Below are positions 20,803 through 29,089 of a stretch of DNA of 64,000 bases, piece by piece. The stretch comes from Lentzea tibetensis. GTDB lineage: Bacteria; Actinomycetota; Actinomycetes; Mycobacteriales; Pseudonocardiaceae. Every line of letters begins with the position of its first letter. Position 1 is the first letter of the stretch. The DNA is taken from positions 62,001 through 126,000 of the forward strand of contig NZ_VOBR01000006.1 in the NCBI RefSeq assembly GCF_007845675.1, written 5' to 3'. The position numbers were made by a program, and so were the translations under genes. The notes below the pieces were generated by a model, which worked only from the letters and a program-made list of their open reading frames with translations, was not told where the DNA came from and did not search any database.

Positions 20803-21375
20803 TTGAGACACCCGTTGACGGTCCGGGTGGGCGAGCACGACGCCACCATGACCGTCGTTGGACTCGACGCGAGGCTGGGCGCGCTCGGTGTTGCGCTCGG
20901 CCAGCTCGACGACGTCCGCGTCGAGCTGGAGGACCTGGAGTGGTCGCAGTACCGCGCTACCCGCGCGGTACTGGTGTTCCGGGACGTGCACGTGAACCCG
21001 CCCGCCACGGTCGTCGCGTCGCCGATGGAGTTCGAGGTGGTGATCCCCGCCGAGGGGGTCCCGCAGCTGCAGCGGTGGAAGTGGTTGCCGCTGCACGTCT
21101 TCCTCGTCGACGACGCGCTGCACGTGCGCGTGCACCGGTGGTTACCGCCCAAGGTCTTCCCGATTCCCGAGCTGCCGCGGGGAATCAAGCTCACCTCGCT
21201 GCAGACGCGCACCAACAGCGCAGGTGACAGCGAGTTCGTGCTGGGCGGAGCCGCCCCCGTCGTCCGGGAGCGGCTCAGCGTCGCTCAGCTCGTGGACTTG
21301 TTGAGCCGGTTGGCTTCCAGCCAGTCCAGCAGCCGCTCGGACACGACGTCCGGGATCTCCATCTGGGGCACGTGA
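20803..21375 (+). CDS. Small DUF2993-like lipid-binding protein
   Basis: About 190 residues from a weak TTG start immediately after the WS/DGAT stop, suggesting translational coupling. The alternating hydrophobic strands (DVRVELEDLEW, ATRAVLVFRDVHVNP, PMEFEVVIPAEG, DDALHVRVHRWLP) resemble the DUF2993 tubular lipid-binding fold (LmeA-like), but no signal peptide is seen. The C-terminal part overlaps the end of the convergent hydrolase gene by 91 bp, and the last 20 residues are Ser-rich and probably not structural. A later start is possible. The function is unknown, with lipid handling suggested by its neighbour. Confidence 0.55.
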   Translation: MRHPLTVRVGEHDATMTVVGLDARLGALGVALGQLDDVRVELEDLEWSQYRATRAVLVFRDVHVNPPATVVASPMEFEVVIPAEGVPQLQRWKWLPLHVFLVDDALHVRVHRWLPPKVFPIPELPRGIKLTSLQTRTNSAGDSEFVLGGAAPVVRERLSVAQLVDLLSRLASSQSSSRSDTTSGISIWGT

Positions 21376-22199
21376 CCGACGCCGGAGAACTCGTCGTAGC
21401 GCCAGTGCGGGTGCCTGCGCGCCGCGTACCGCGCCGAGGCGACGTTCACCAGGCGGTCCTGGTCACCGCTCATCAGGAACACCGGCATCCGCAGCTTCGC
21501 CATGGCGCCGAAGTACGGCCCGCGCCGTGACACGGCGAACACGGTCGAGCGCGCGGCCGCGAGGAACGCGTCGTTCAGGCCCGGCACCTTGGCGCGCTCG
21601 GTGAGCAGGTGCTCGGAGGCCAGCTTGAGCTCCTCGGGGATCGCCGACGGGTCGGCGCAGCACAGCTCCAGCACGCGCTCGATCTGCGCGCGCACCGGCG
21701 CCTGCTTGGTCTTCGCGAGGAACCGCTGCCCCAGTCCGGGCACGGAGTACATGAAGAACGAGGTCAGCATCGTCGGGTCCGGCCGGGTGCCGAGCACCAT
21801 CGGCAGCGCTGGGTCGACCAGCACCAGTCCGCGCACGGTGTCCGGGTTCCTGGACGAGTGCAGGATGGACACCAGGCCGCCCATGGAGTTCCCGACGAGC
21901 ACGACGGGCTCCGCCACGACCTCGTTCAGGAACCGCCCGAGCAGCCCCGCGTTGGCCGAGACGGACGTCTTGCGGCCTTCCGGGTGCGTCAGCCCGAAGC
22001 CGGCGAGGTCGACGGCGACGACGCGGGCGTGCTGAGCCAGCTTCGGCGCCAGCAGTGCCCAGTTGAGATGCGAACCGCCGAGCCCGTGCACCAGGACGAT
22101 CTTCGGACCGTCTGCCGGTCCTCCGAAGTCGACCCAGTGCACGGGCCCGTCGATGTCCACGTACTGGCTGGTTCCGCCGAAGTTGGCCACGGTCGTCAT
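21285..22199 (-). CDS. Alpha/beta hydrolase fold enzyme
   Basis: 304 residues. The HGLGGSHLNW oxyanion turn, GNSMGG nucleophile elbow (about residue 105), MSGDQDRLV acid loop and GVGHVPQME catalytic His are all intact. A cap segment lies between about 140 and 225. It resembles esterases/epoxide-hydrolase relatives common beside lipid genes, and the substrate is unknown. Its ATG (22197-22199) begins MTTVANFGG. It is convergent with the DUF2993-like gene and overlaps its tail. The fucosidase gene ends 58 bp upstream in the same direction. Confidence 0.82.
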   Translation of the reverse strand: MTTVANFGGTSQYVDIDGPVHWVDFGGPADGPKIVLVHGLGGSHLNWALLAPKLAQHARVVAVDLAGFGLTHPEGRKTSVSANAGLLGRFLNEVVAEPVVLVGNSMGGLVSILHSSRNPDTVRGLVLVDPALPMVLGTRPDPTMLTSFFMYSVPGLGQRFLAKTKQAPVRAQIERVLELCCADPSAIPEELKLASEHLLTERAKVPGLNDAFLAAARSTVFAVSRRGPYFGAMAKLRMPVFLMSGDQDRLVNVASARYAARRHPHWRYDEFSGVGHVPQMEIPDVVSERLLDWLEANRLNKSTS

Positions 22200-22257
22200 C
22201 CAGCCAGTATCAGCGACCGACCTACTGAGAGGTAGCCACCGTTAGTGGCGCCACATT

Positions 22258-24402
22258 TCAGCCGACCTCGAGGTAGTCGAGGTTCGGCCCGCCGTTCGCC
22301 GAGGTCGCGACCGCTTTGATCGTGTTCTCCCCGGCGTTGAGGTTCACCGTCACCGTCACGCTCTGCCACGTCGTCCACGCGCCGGTGCCCGCGAACGCCA
22401 CCTCGTCGGCGGCGAGACCGCCGTTGACGTTGATGTCCAGCGGCCGGTTCACCGCGGTGCCGTTGGCGAAGCGCAGGGTGAGCGTGGCCGGACCGGCCTG
22501 CGCCGCGGTCACCTTGAACTCCACGGCCCCGCCGACGGCGTTGTCGTAGTTCACGAAGCCGGTGCCGGAGAAGCCCGCGTGGTTGGACTCGACGACGCCC
22601 TGCGTGATGGTGCCGCTCTCAGCCTCGTACCGGCCGGGTTCCGGGTCCGGGTCCCCGCCGCCGCTGCCGGGGTAGGCGTTGCCGAGCCACGCCTCGTCGA
22701 CCCGCAGCTGCGCCTTGCCCTGCGTCGAGGTCTTCTCGACCCGGATGTGCCGCGCGGTCGTGTTGGCGGGCAGGTCGATGACCTGCACGCCCCGGTGGTT
22801 CGGCAGCGAACCGGACTTCACGTTCGTCCAGCTCGACCCGTCGTTCGACGTGTACACGTTGTAGTTCTTGATGCGCGCCGACCCGGACGACGGGTGGGTC
22901 GTCGAGTCCTCGCGCTGGTTGAGCGCCACGTACGAGACCTTCTTGGCCGACCCGAGGTCGAACCGCAGCGACACGGTGCCGGCACCCGTCGCGTCCCAGT
23001 AGGTCTGGTAGTTGCCGTCCGCCGCGTGGGCCGCGGGGTGGTTGGCGCCTGCCGCGCTCGAGCTCATGGTGTACGACGACTGCGGGATGATGCCTTCCTT
23101 GCCCGCGGTCTCGACCTTGAACACCGTGTCGTACTGGTCCCAGTTGGACACTCCGCTGATCGTCAGCGTGCCCGCGCTCTGCGTCCAGTTGACGGCCGCG
23201 CCGGTGCGCAGGTTCGTCACCTTCGAGATCTTGTAGCCGTTGTCCCGCACCTTGAGCGTCGTGCCGGACGGCTTCGTGATCGCGTGGATGTAGTGCAGGT
23301 TCGGGTTCGCCTTGCTCACGGTCGTGATGCCGTGCGCGCCGTCGTTCCAGAAGCCTGGCTTGAGTCCACCGTTGTTGTAGCCGCCGCCGTGCACGCCGAG
23401 CAGCGACTCCTTGATCTGCCCGAGATAGCCTTCGGCGAAGTTGTTGAAGTTCTGCTGGTTCGAGGGGAACTTGCCGTTGACCATGGCGGTCTCCGCCATC
23501 AACGCCTTGACGTCAGACCCCGCGTTGGTGATCAACCGTCCGAGCGTGAGCTTGTAGTCGACCGACGTGTTCGACCCGCCGTACCACCAGGGCCCGCCAC
23601 TGGGCAGCTTGAAGCACGCCTCGATCAACCGCGGCGCCGCCGTGTAGACCGCCTGCGGGTAGTCGTAGCTCGGCGTCATGCCGGTCTTCTGCTCGTTGCT
23701 GATCGTGTCCATGATCGGCGTGTCCTCGTTGTTGTTGCTGAGGACGTAGTGCGGGCGGTCCTTGCGGATCCGCTCGTACAGGCCGTTCTGCTCCCAGTAC
23801 GCGTTGTCGTTGTCGATCCAGAACCCGGCGAGCTTCGGGTACCGCTGCATGACCTCGACGAAGTTGTCGTAGCTGAACTGCCCGAAGCCGTTGCGCTCCT
23901 GCAGGTTCACCGTCTTGCCCTTGTACTTCGAGTACCCGGCCGAGTCGAGCCACTCGTGCCCGCCCTCGTTGTGCCACTGCGGGTCGTCCGTCATGTAGTT
24001 GATGACGTACAGCCCCTCCTTCTCGGCGGCTTCGATCAGCTCACCGAGGAAGTCGCGCTTGGTGGCACAGGCGCCGGGAATCGAGCTCGGCCACGCCCGC
24101 GCGTACCCGAGACGACTGTGGAAGCTGGCGAGCACGAGGTACTGCGCGTGCAGCTTCTTGGCCTCGTCCACCCAGTACTTCGCGCTCCACCCACCACTGG
24201 TGACGGCGTTCTCCCACGCCGAGCAGCTGGTGTAGCCAGGCGAGGTGCGCATGCCCCAGTGCAGGAAGAGCCCCGCCGTGGACGCCCGCAGCCAGTCCTG
24301 GCGGGGGTGGAGGACTTCGGCGCTGGCCGGTGATGGGCTCAGGCCGACAACAAGTAGAGCGGCGGTCAACAACACGCCGATGCGACGCAACTTTGCACGC
24401 AC
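22258..24402 (-). CDS. Secreted multidomain alpha-L-fucosidase with CBM32 and CBM6/35 modules
   Basis: 714 residues from a GTG start with AGGAGG 7 bases upstream. A signal peptide (1-28, ending PASA) precedes a GH29-type barrel (about 30-400: LFLHWGMRTSPGYTS, AKKLHAQYLVLASFHSRLG, KLAGFWIDNDNAYWE with the probable nucleophile Asp). A discoidin/F5-8 type C module follows (about 440-575, YVALNQRED), then a short Pro/Asp/Gly linker and a CBM6/35 module (about 595-714: YEAESGTITQG, GFVNYDN, NLDYLEVG). It releases fucose from extracellular glycans. A frame open further upstream runs through the repeat cassette and is not coding. No fucose transporter is nearby. Confidence 0.85.
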   Translation of the reverse strand: MRAKLRRIGVLLTAALLVVGLSPSPASAEVLHPRQDWLRASTAGLFLHWGMRTSPGYTSCSAWENAVTSGGWSAKYWVDEAKKLHAQYLVLASFHSRLGYARAWPSSIPGACATKRDFLGELIEAAEKEGLYVINYMTDDPQWHNEGGHEWLDSAGYSKYKGKTVNLQERNGFGQFSYDNFVEVMQRYPKLAGFWIDNDNAYWEQNGLYERIRKDRPHYVLSNNNEDTPIMDTISNEQKTGMTPSYDYPQAVYTAAPRLIEACFKLPSGGPWWYGGSNTSVDYKLTLGRLITNAGSDVKALMAETAMVNGKFPSNQQNFNNFAEGYLGQIKESLLGVHGGGYNNGGLKPGFWNDGAHGITTVSKANPNLHYIHAITKPSGTTLKVRDNGYKISKVTNLRTGAAVNWTQSAGTLTISGVSNWDQYDTVFKVETAGKEGIIPQSSYTMSSSAAGANHPAAHAADGNYQTYWDATGAGTVSLRFDLGSAKKVSYVALNQREDSTTHPSSGSARIKNYNVYTSNDGSSWTNVKSGSLPNHRGVQVIDLPANTTARHIRVEKTSTQGKAQLRVDEAWLGNAYPGSGGGDPDPEPGRYEAESGTITQGVVESNHAGFSGTGFVNYDNAVGGAVEFKVTAAQAGPATLTLRFANGTAVNRPLDINVNGGLAADEVAFAGTGAWTTWQSVTVTVNLNAGENTIKAVATSANGGPNLDYLEVG

Positions 24403-24905
24403 GAGCCAGCCTCCTGAACGGACGCCTCCTGCGGCGGAAGAAGACGTGCTCGATATCACTCGGCCAGAGATGTACTCCACGGTTGTGAAACCTTCAAGAG
24501 GAGGTCCGATGTTTGAGCGTGTTTCATAAGTTACGTAATCGATAAAGGCTCCGAACGAGCCGATGTCTGTTGCAGAGCGTTGCCGATTTGGGCCCGAGTT
24601 CGACCCAACGGCATGGTCACGCTCCCACGACCGCCGTGGCGCCGAGCGGGTGCCGCGGGGTGCCCAGCAGGCAACACGCGCCCGCCGAGCACCCGCTCCG
24701 CGCCGCTCTTCTCGGCCTCGGGCCAGGCTCACGCAGGCGTCCCCGCACGCGAGAACCCCCCGAATCCATGCTCGCAGCCAGCACCGACAACCCCCGGCCC
24801 CGCCGACGCGCCAGCCCCGAAACCAGGGGGCGACAGCCTGCACTTTCTGCCGCGCGGCGCACACCCCGCGAGCGAAGCGAAGCCAGCACACCAGCGGCCC
24901 ACCAC

Positions 24906-25102
24906 GAAACCGGCAGGCGCCAAGGGAGCACAGCGAAAACCGGCGCGAACCAAGCGAGCGCCGCCCCAACCGGCAGGTGCCAAGAGAGCCCCAGCGAACC
25001 GGCAGATACCAAGCGAGCACCGCCGAAACCGGCAGATACCAAGAGAGCGCGGAGAAACCGGCAGATACCAAGAGAGCCCGACGAAACCGGCGCGAACCAA
25101 AA
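24906..25102. repeat. Degenerate ~29-bp tandem repeat array, 7 units
   Basis: The CCGGC core recurs at 24911, 24941, 24970, 24999, 25029, 25058 and 25087 (spacings 29-30). Units read like aaaccggcagataccaagag plus agcgcg. The array matches the one at 13512-13822 but has four fewer units, and in both the final unit runs into ccaaaagaaaggagcgcccg of the linker. Confidence 0.85.
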
Positions 25103-25208
25103 GAAAGGAGCGCCCGCCGCACTGCCAACCCCCGCAGTGCCAACCGGGCGCGGCCCCCGAGCACAAACCGGCGGCCGAACGATCAGGACAAACTTTCCCG
25201 GAGGGCAG

Positions 25209-25341
25209 GGGGTGGGGAGGGGCTCGCTGATCAGGCGCAGCCTTGCCACATCGAAAATGCCTTGTCAAGGCAGCTCTTCCGCCTTGACAAGGCGTTTTCG
25301 ATGTGGCGACCTCTGGTGATCAGCGAGCCCTTCTCCACCCC
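25209..25341. repeat. 133-bp palindromic element, copy 2
   Basis: Same architecture and length as 13929-14061: outer stem 25209-25233 with 25317-25341, inner stem 25246-25271 with 25281-25306. It differs from copy 1 at nine positions, two in loops or bulges and seven in stems. Four stem changes form two compensatory pairs (25222 with 25328; 25262 with 25290); the other three leave G-U pairs in plus-strand RNA. It starts 37 bp past the stop of the minus-strand patatin gene. Confidence 0.92.
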
Positions 25342-25378
25342 ACACCGCAAAGCCCCACACCGCAAAGAAGCCCAAACC

Positions 25379-26227
25379 CTAGTGGCTGGGATGCCCGTAC
25401 AACCCAGCCCCCGCAATCTCCAACGTAGTCAAAAACGCGTTAGAAGCCTCATACGAAGTCAAGATCAGCTCCGCGGTGTGCGTGAAGTCCAACGGAGTCA
25501 CGGGTTGCACAGGCGGCCCAGGCAGGTACAACACCGGCACATCACGCGATGCCAACTCAACTTCGAGCACGGCTTGGTTGCGCATCCCCAAAGTCGCCCA
25601 GAACAACAAGGTCTCGGCAAGCGTCTCCGGCACCGTAGGCAAGTGCCCGGGAAACGCACAGTCGAGCACCACCAACGACCGAGCCCCCATGGCCAACGCC
25701 TGCCGAATGGGCACGTTGGCGAGCACCCCACCGTCGTACAACACCTGATCACCGATCCGCACAGGCGGATAAACCCCGGGGATGGCCGAGGAAGCGAGGA
25801 TCGCAGGCACCAACTCCCCAGAAGTGATGTTGACCGCCTCACCGGTGACGCAGTCAACAGACACAGCCCCGAACGGCAGCCGCAACGAGGAGAAGTCCGT
25901 TGCCCCGTCAAGCCCTTCGGCCAAAACAGCAGCAAGCCCGGTGTTGGGGAACAGGTAAGTCTTGTTGGTGCGCAACGACCTCAGCTGAGCGATCGGCCCA
26001 CCGGGAAACACGCGCGGCCGCGTCATGCCCTCCCACATCACGGCGAGCCGGTCGGCAGCCTTGTCCGGGTCGAGCGACCCGTTGACCGAGCCGACCGACG
26101 TGCCGACCACGAGGTCAGGCCGGACGCCGTGCTCCGCGAGGGCGCGCAGCATCCCGACCTGACTGGAGCCGAGGCTGCCACCACCGCCGAGCACGAACCC
26201 GACGGGTCCGGGAAGAGTGATCGTCAC
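25379..26227 (-). CDS. Patatin-like phospholipase
   Basis: 282 residues from a probable GTG. The glycine-rich oxyanion segment FVLGGGGSLGSSQVGMLRAL is followed by the nucleophile motif GTSVGS (Ser near residue 42) and the catalytic dyad Asp in YDGGVLANVP. No signal or membrane segment is visible. It likely hydrolyses acyl chains from phospholipids or neutral lipids inside the cell. No clear ribosome site precedes the GTG, so the mRNA may be leaderless; a longer start upstream cannot be excluded. The repeat-cassette palindrome follows its stop. Confidence 0.82.
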   Translation of the reverse strand: MTITLPGPVGFVLGGGGSLGSSQVGMLRALAEHGVRPDLVVGTSVGSVNGSLDPDKAADRLAVMWEGMTRPRVFPGGPIAQLRSLRTNKTYLFPNTGLAAVLAEGLDGATDFSSLRLPFGAVSVDCVTGEAVNITSGELVPAILASSAIPGVYPPVRIGDQVLYDGGVLANVPIRQALAMGARSLVVLDCAFPGHLPTVPETLAETLLFWATLGMRNQAVLEVELASRDVPVLYLPGPPVQPVTPLDFTHTAELILTSYEASNAFLTTLEIAGAGLYGHPSH

Positions 26228-26448
26228 GGGTGCATCGTAAAACGACAGAGCTGTCTCACCACGTGAACACGCTTGGCCAGCCACTGACCGGGTGTCAGCA
26301 TCAAGGCGTGTCCCAGGCATCTGTGCTCAGCACGCGCCGCCACGTCGACCTCCGTCGGCAGGCGAGCGCGATCTGTGCGGTGCCCGTTCGTCTCGTCTGA
26401 AGAGTCTGAAAGCAGAACCAGACAACGCCCCGGCACTGGGGAGGGACC

Positions 26449-27567
26449 ATGAGCCGCACCGCGTCCACCGTGTTGAGGTCCGTCCTCGACCACGGGCCCG
26501 TCGCCCGCAGCACCATCGCCCGGCTCACCGGGCTGAGCGCCGCGACGGTCACCAAGCAGTACGCCGAGCTCGCGCGACGCGGGCTCGTGCGAGAGGTCGA
26601 CACGCGCATTCCGCGCGTCACGCTCGGGCGGCCGCACGTGCCGGTGGACATCGACGTCGACAGGCACGTCGTGTGCGGCGTGCACATCGCGTACGGGCAC
26701 ACGACGTTCGCGTTGATGAACCTGCGCGGCACGGTGCTGGCGCAGGAGCGCGAGCCGCATCGGACCACTGCACCCGAAGCTGTCCTGACCAGGATCGCGG
26801 ACCGGGTTCCAGCATTCCTGAAGGAGAACGACCGGACGCCGGTCGGCATCGGGCTCGCGACCGGCGGGCGCATCGACCCGGACAGCGGCACGATCGTCGA
26901 GCACAGCCAGCTCGGGTGGCGGCACGTCGGTGCCAAGCGGTTCCTCGGGGAACGGCTCGGGCTGCCGGTGCACGTCGACTCGCACTCGCGGGCGCTGGCG
27001 CGGGCCGAGCAGCTGTTCGGTGACGAGCGGACGCGGGTCAGCGTCGTGCACCTCTTCGTGGGCAACGTGGTGGACGCCGCGATCGCCACGAACGGGACCG
27101 TCCACAGCGGACCCGGCGCGCGAGCGGGTGAGATCGCGCACCTCGCGCTGCAAGACGACAACACGCCTTGTCCCTGCGGGAGAACCGGCTGTCTGCAGGC
27201 CGCGGTCGCGGACCGGACCATCGCGGAACGGGCGGTGGCCGCCGGGATCATCGACGTGCCGGACGTGCGACGGCTGCTCGACAAGGCGAGACACGACCCC
27301 AGGGCGCGAGCCGTGTTCCGGCAGCGGGCGCGCAAGATCAGCCAGGCCGCGAAGCTGCTGCTCGACGTGATCAACCCCGAGGTGCTGGTCATCGTCGAGG
27401 CGGGCGCGATGCACCTGCCTGAATGTCTCGACGAAATCAGGGCGAGAACCGGGGACAGAATCGTCACGACCAGTTTCGGCAGCGACGTGCTCAGCGTCGC
27501 CGCCGGTTCGGTGATGCTGAACGAGGTCTACGGTCATCCTCTTTATTTTCTCAAGTCGCAAAATTGA
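26449..27567 (+). CDS. ROK-family transcriptional regulator
   Basis: 372 residues. An N-terminal winged helix-turn-helix (about 1-60: ARSTIARLTGLSAATVTKQY) is followed by a ROK domain. The zinc-binding motif CPCGRTGCLQA is intact at about 242-252. Kinase residues are lost: the DxGGT phosphate loop reads GVHIAYGHTT, and the catalytic ND pair reads SH in HVDSHSRALARAEQLFG. It is therefore a regulator rather than a sugar kinase. The ATG follows GGGGAGGG. It lies 66 bp before the TauD gene on the same strand and probably controls that organosulfur operon; the patatin gene is divergent from it. Confidence 0.85.
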   Translation: MSRTASTVLRSVLDHGPVARSTIARLTGLSAATVTKQYAELARRGLVREVDTRIPRVTLGRPHVPVDIDVDRHVVCGVHIAYGHTTFALMNLRGTVLAQEREPHRTTAPEAVLTRIADRVPAFLKENDRTPVGIGLATGGRIDPDSGTIVEHSQLGWRHVGAKRFLGERLGLPVHVDSHSRALARAEQLFGDERTRVSVVHLFVGNVVDAAIATNGTVHSGPGARAGEIAHLALQDDNTPCPCGRTGCLQAAVADRTIAERAVAAGIIDVPDVRRLLDKARHDPRARAVFRQRARKISQAAKLLLDVINPEVLVIVEAGAMHLPECLDEIRARTGDRIVTTSFGSDVLSVAAGSVMLNEVYGHPLYFLKSQN

Positions 27568-27633
27568 CACTCAGGCACCTCTGACAGAGGATTGACCTGC
27601 ACATACACCCACAACAATTCTAAGGAATTGGCG

Positions 27634-28593
27634 ATGACCGCTGTCCAGGAAAAGACCATCACCGTGCGCCCGATCGCAGGTCACATCGGCGCGAACATCT
27701 CTGACATCGACATTTCTCAGCCGCTCGACAAAGACACGATCCAGGCCCTGAAGAACGCCCTGCACGCGCACAAGGTGATTTTCTTCCGCGACCAGGAGCT
27801 GGACCACGCGGCCCAGATCGCGTTCGGCCGCCAGTTCGGCGAGCTGACCTACGCCCATCCCCACGACGACGCGCCGCCGAACGGGCACCCGGAGATCTTC
27901 ACGATCGACCCGCGGCGGTACGAGGAGCGCTACGGCAAGGACTTCAAGGAGCAGACCCGCAAACGCCAGTACAGCTACTTCTCCGGCTGGCACACCGACG
28001 TCACGGCCGCGGTGAACCCGCCTGCCGCGTCGATCCTGCGCGCGGAGGTCGTCCCCGAGGTCGGCGGCGACACGACGTGGACGAACCTCGTCGCCGCCTA
28101 CAACGGTCTCTCCGACCAGCTGAAGTCCTTTGTGGACACCCTGCGCGCCGAGCACAGGTACGGCGGCGCGAGCAAGGTCGACGAGGGCGCGTACGCCAAG
28201 CGCGTCAACGACAACCTGCTCGTCGCCGAGCACCCGGTCGTGCGCGTGCACCCGGTGACCGGCGAGAAGGGGCTCTTCGTCAACCCCGGCTTCACCAGCC
28301 ACGTCGTCGGCGTGTCACCGCACGAGAGCAAAGCGATCCTCGACCTGCTCTACGGCGAGCTGACCCGGCCCGAGTACACCGTGCGGTTCCGCTGGGAGCC
28401 GGGCAGCGTCGCCTTCTGGGACAACCGCGCCACCGCGCACCTCGCGCCGCGCGACCTCGAACACCTCGACGTCCAGCGCACGCTGCACCGCGTCACGCTC
28501 ATCGGCGACACCCCGGTCGGCCCGGACGGCAGGGAGTCCACGCTGCTGGCGGGCAGGCCCTTCACCGCGGACCACGCCGTGGTGGTGGACTGA
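27634..28593 (+). CDS. TauD/TfdA-family 2-oxoglutarate dioxygenase
   Basis: 319 residues. The iron triad is visible: H120 and D122 in GWHTDVTA and H269 in RATAH, with a following basic stretch QRTLHRVTL for 2-oxoglutarate. Family members oxidise taurine or alkyl sulfates/sulfonates, releasing sulfite or sulfate. The ATG at 27634 is preferred over a start 42 bases upstream because of AAGGA and the family N-terminus. Its stop overlaps the next start (TGATG). It is the first structural gene of the sulfur operon. Confidence 0.87.
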   Translation: MTAVQEKTITVRPIAGHIGANISDIDISQPLDKDTIQALKNALHAHKVIFFRDQELDHAAQIAFGRQFGELTYAHPHDDAPPNGHPEIFTIDPRRYEERYGKDFKEQTRKRQYSYFSGWHTDVTAAVNPPAASILRAEVVPEVGGDTTWTNLVAAYNGLSDQLKSFVDTLRAEHRYGGASKVDEGAYAKRVNDNLLVAEHPVVRVHPVTGEKGLFVNPGFTSHVVGVSPHESKAILDLLYGELTRPEYTVRFRWEPGSVAFWDNRATAHLAPRDLEHLDVQRTLHRVTLIGDTPVGPDGRESTLLAGRPFTADHAVVVD

Positions 28594-29081
28594 TGACGGC
28601 CATCATCCCCGCGCAACTGGCACCGGACGCCTTCCGCCGGGCGTTCCGGCGCCACCCCGCGGGCGTCGTCGTGATCACCGCGGACGCCGAGCACGGCCCG
28701 GTCGGGTTCACCGCCACCAGCCTCACGTCGCTGTCGCTGCGCCCGCCGCTGATCTCGTTCGGCGTCTCCACCGGCAGCTCCAGCTGGCCGCACATCAAGG
28801 ACGCGGCGACGGTCGTCGTGAGCTTCCTGCAGGCGCAGCACGAACACGTCGCCCGGCGGTTCGCGACGAGCGGCATCGACCGGTTCGCCGAACGCGACTG
28901 GCACCGGCTGCCCGGCGGCGAGCCGGTCATCACCGGCACGAACTGGTTGCGCGCCGAGGTCGAGCGGTTCATCCCGATCGGCGACCACTCGATCGTCGTC
29001 GCGCAGGTGCTGCAGAGCGACCTGCACAACGACGGCCCTCCCCTGCTCTACCACGACGGCAGCTACCACTCGATCCCCTAG
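28593..29081 (+). CDS. Flavin reductase-like FMN-binding protein
   Basis: 162 residues. The split-barrel flavin reductase fold shows FRRAFRRHPAGVVVITA, GFTATSLTSLSLRPPLISF (flavin phosphate loop) and the C-terminal GDHSIVVAQV followed by YHDGSYH. It supplies reduced FMN, most likely to the flavin-dependent monooxygenase encoded at 31574-32896. The start codon overlaps the TauD stop, indicating coupled translation. It has no signal peptide and is cytoplasmic. Confidence 0.88.
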   Translation: MTAIIPAQLAPDAFRRAFRRHPAGVVVITADAEHGPVGFTATSLTSLSLRPPLISFGVSTGSSSWPHIKDAATVVVSFLQAQHEHVARRFATSGIDRFAERDWHRLPGGEPVITGTNWLRAEVERFIPIGDHSIVVAQVLQSDLHNDGPPLLYHDGSYHSIP

Positions 29082-29089
29082 GAATCCCC

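Larger units (their letters stand above)
24403..25378. other. Fucosidase promoter plus repeat cassette, copy 2 (976 bp gene-free)
   Basis: The left ~240 bp should hold the fucosidase promoter; I see only an 8-bp palindrome TTACGTAA near 24530 and no clear operator. From about 24640 the cassette begins: a segment shared with copy 1 (24727-24797), a second shared piece in the opposite order to copy 1 (about 24845-24885), the ~29-bp array (24906-25102), the linker (25101-25208, hairpin 25119-25125 with 25134-25140) and the palindrome (25209-25341). Long open frames here carry no recognisable protein. Confidence 0.78.

Noticed and set aside
24403-25164. N-terminal extension of the fucosidase frame into repeat cassette 2
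   Set aside because: A GTG with AGGAGG and a clean signal peptide at 24402 explains the start; the extension is repeat DNA plus promoter.
27568-27633. Riboswitch or attenuator before the TauD gene
   Set aside because: Only a 5-bp hairpin (CCTCTGACAGAGG) is present in a 66-bp leader, too short for a known sulfur riboswitch.
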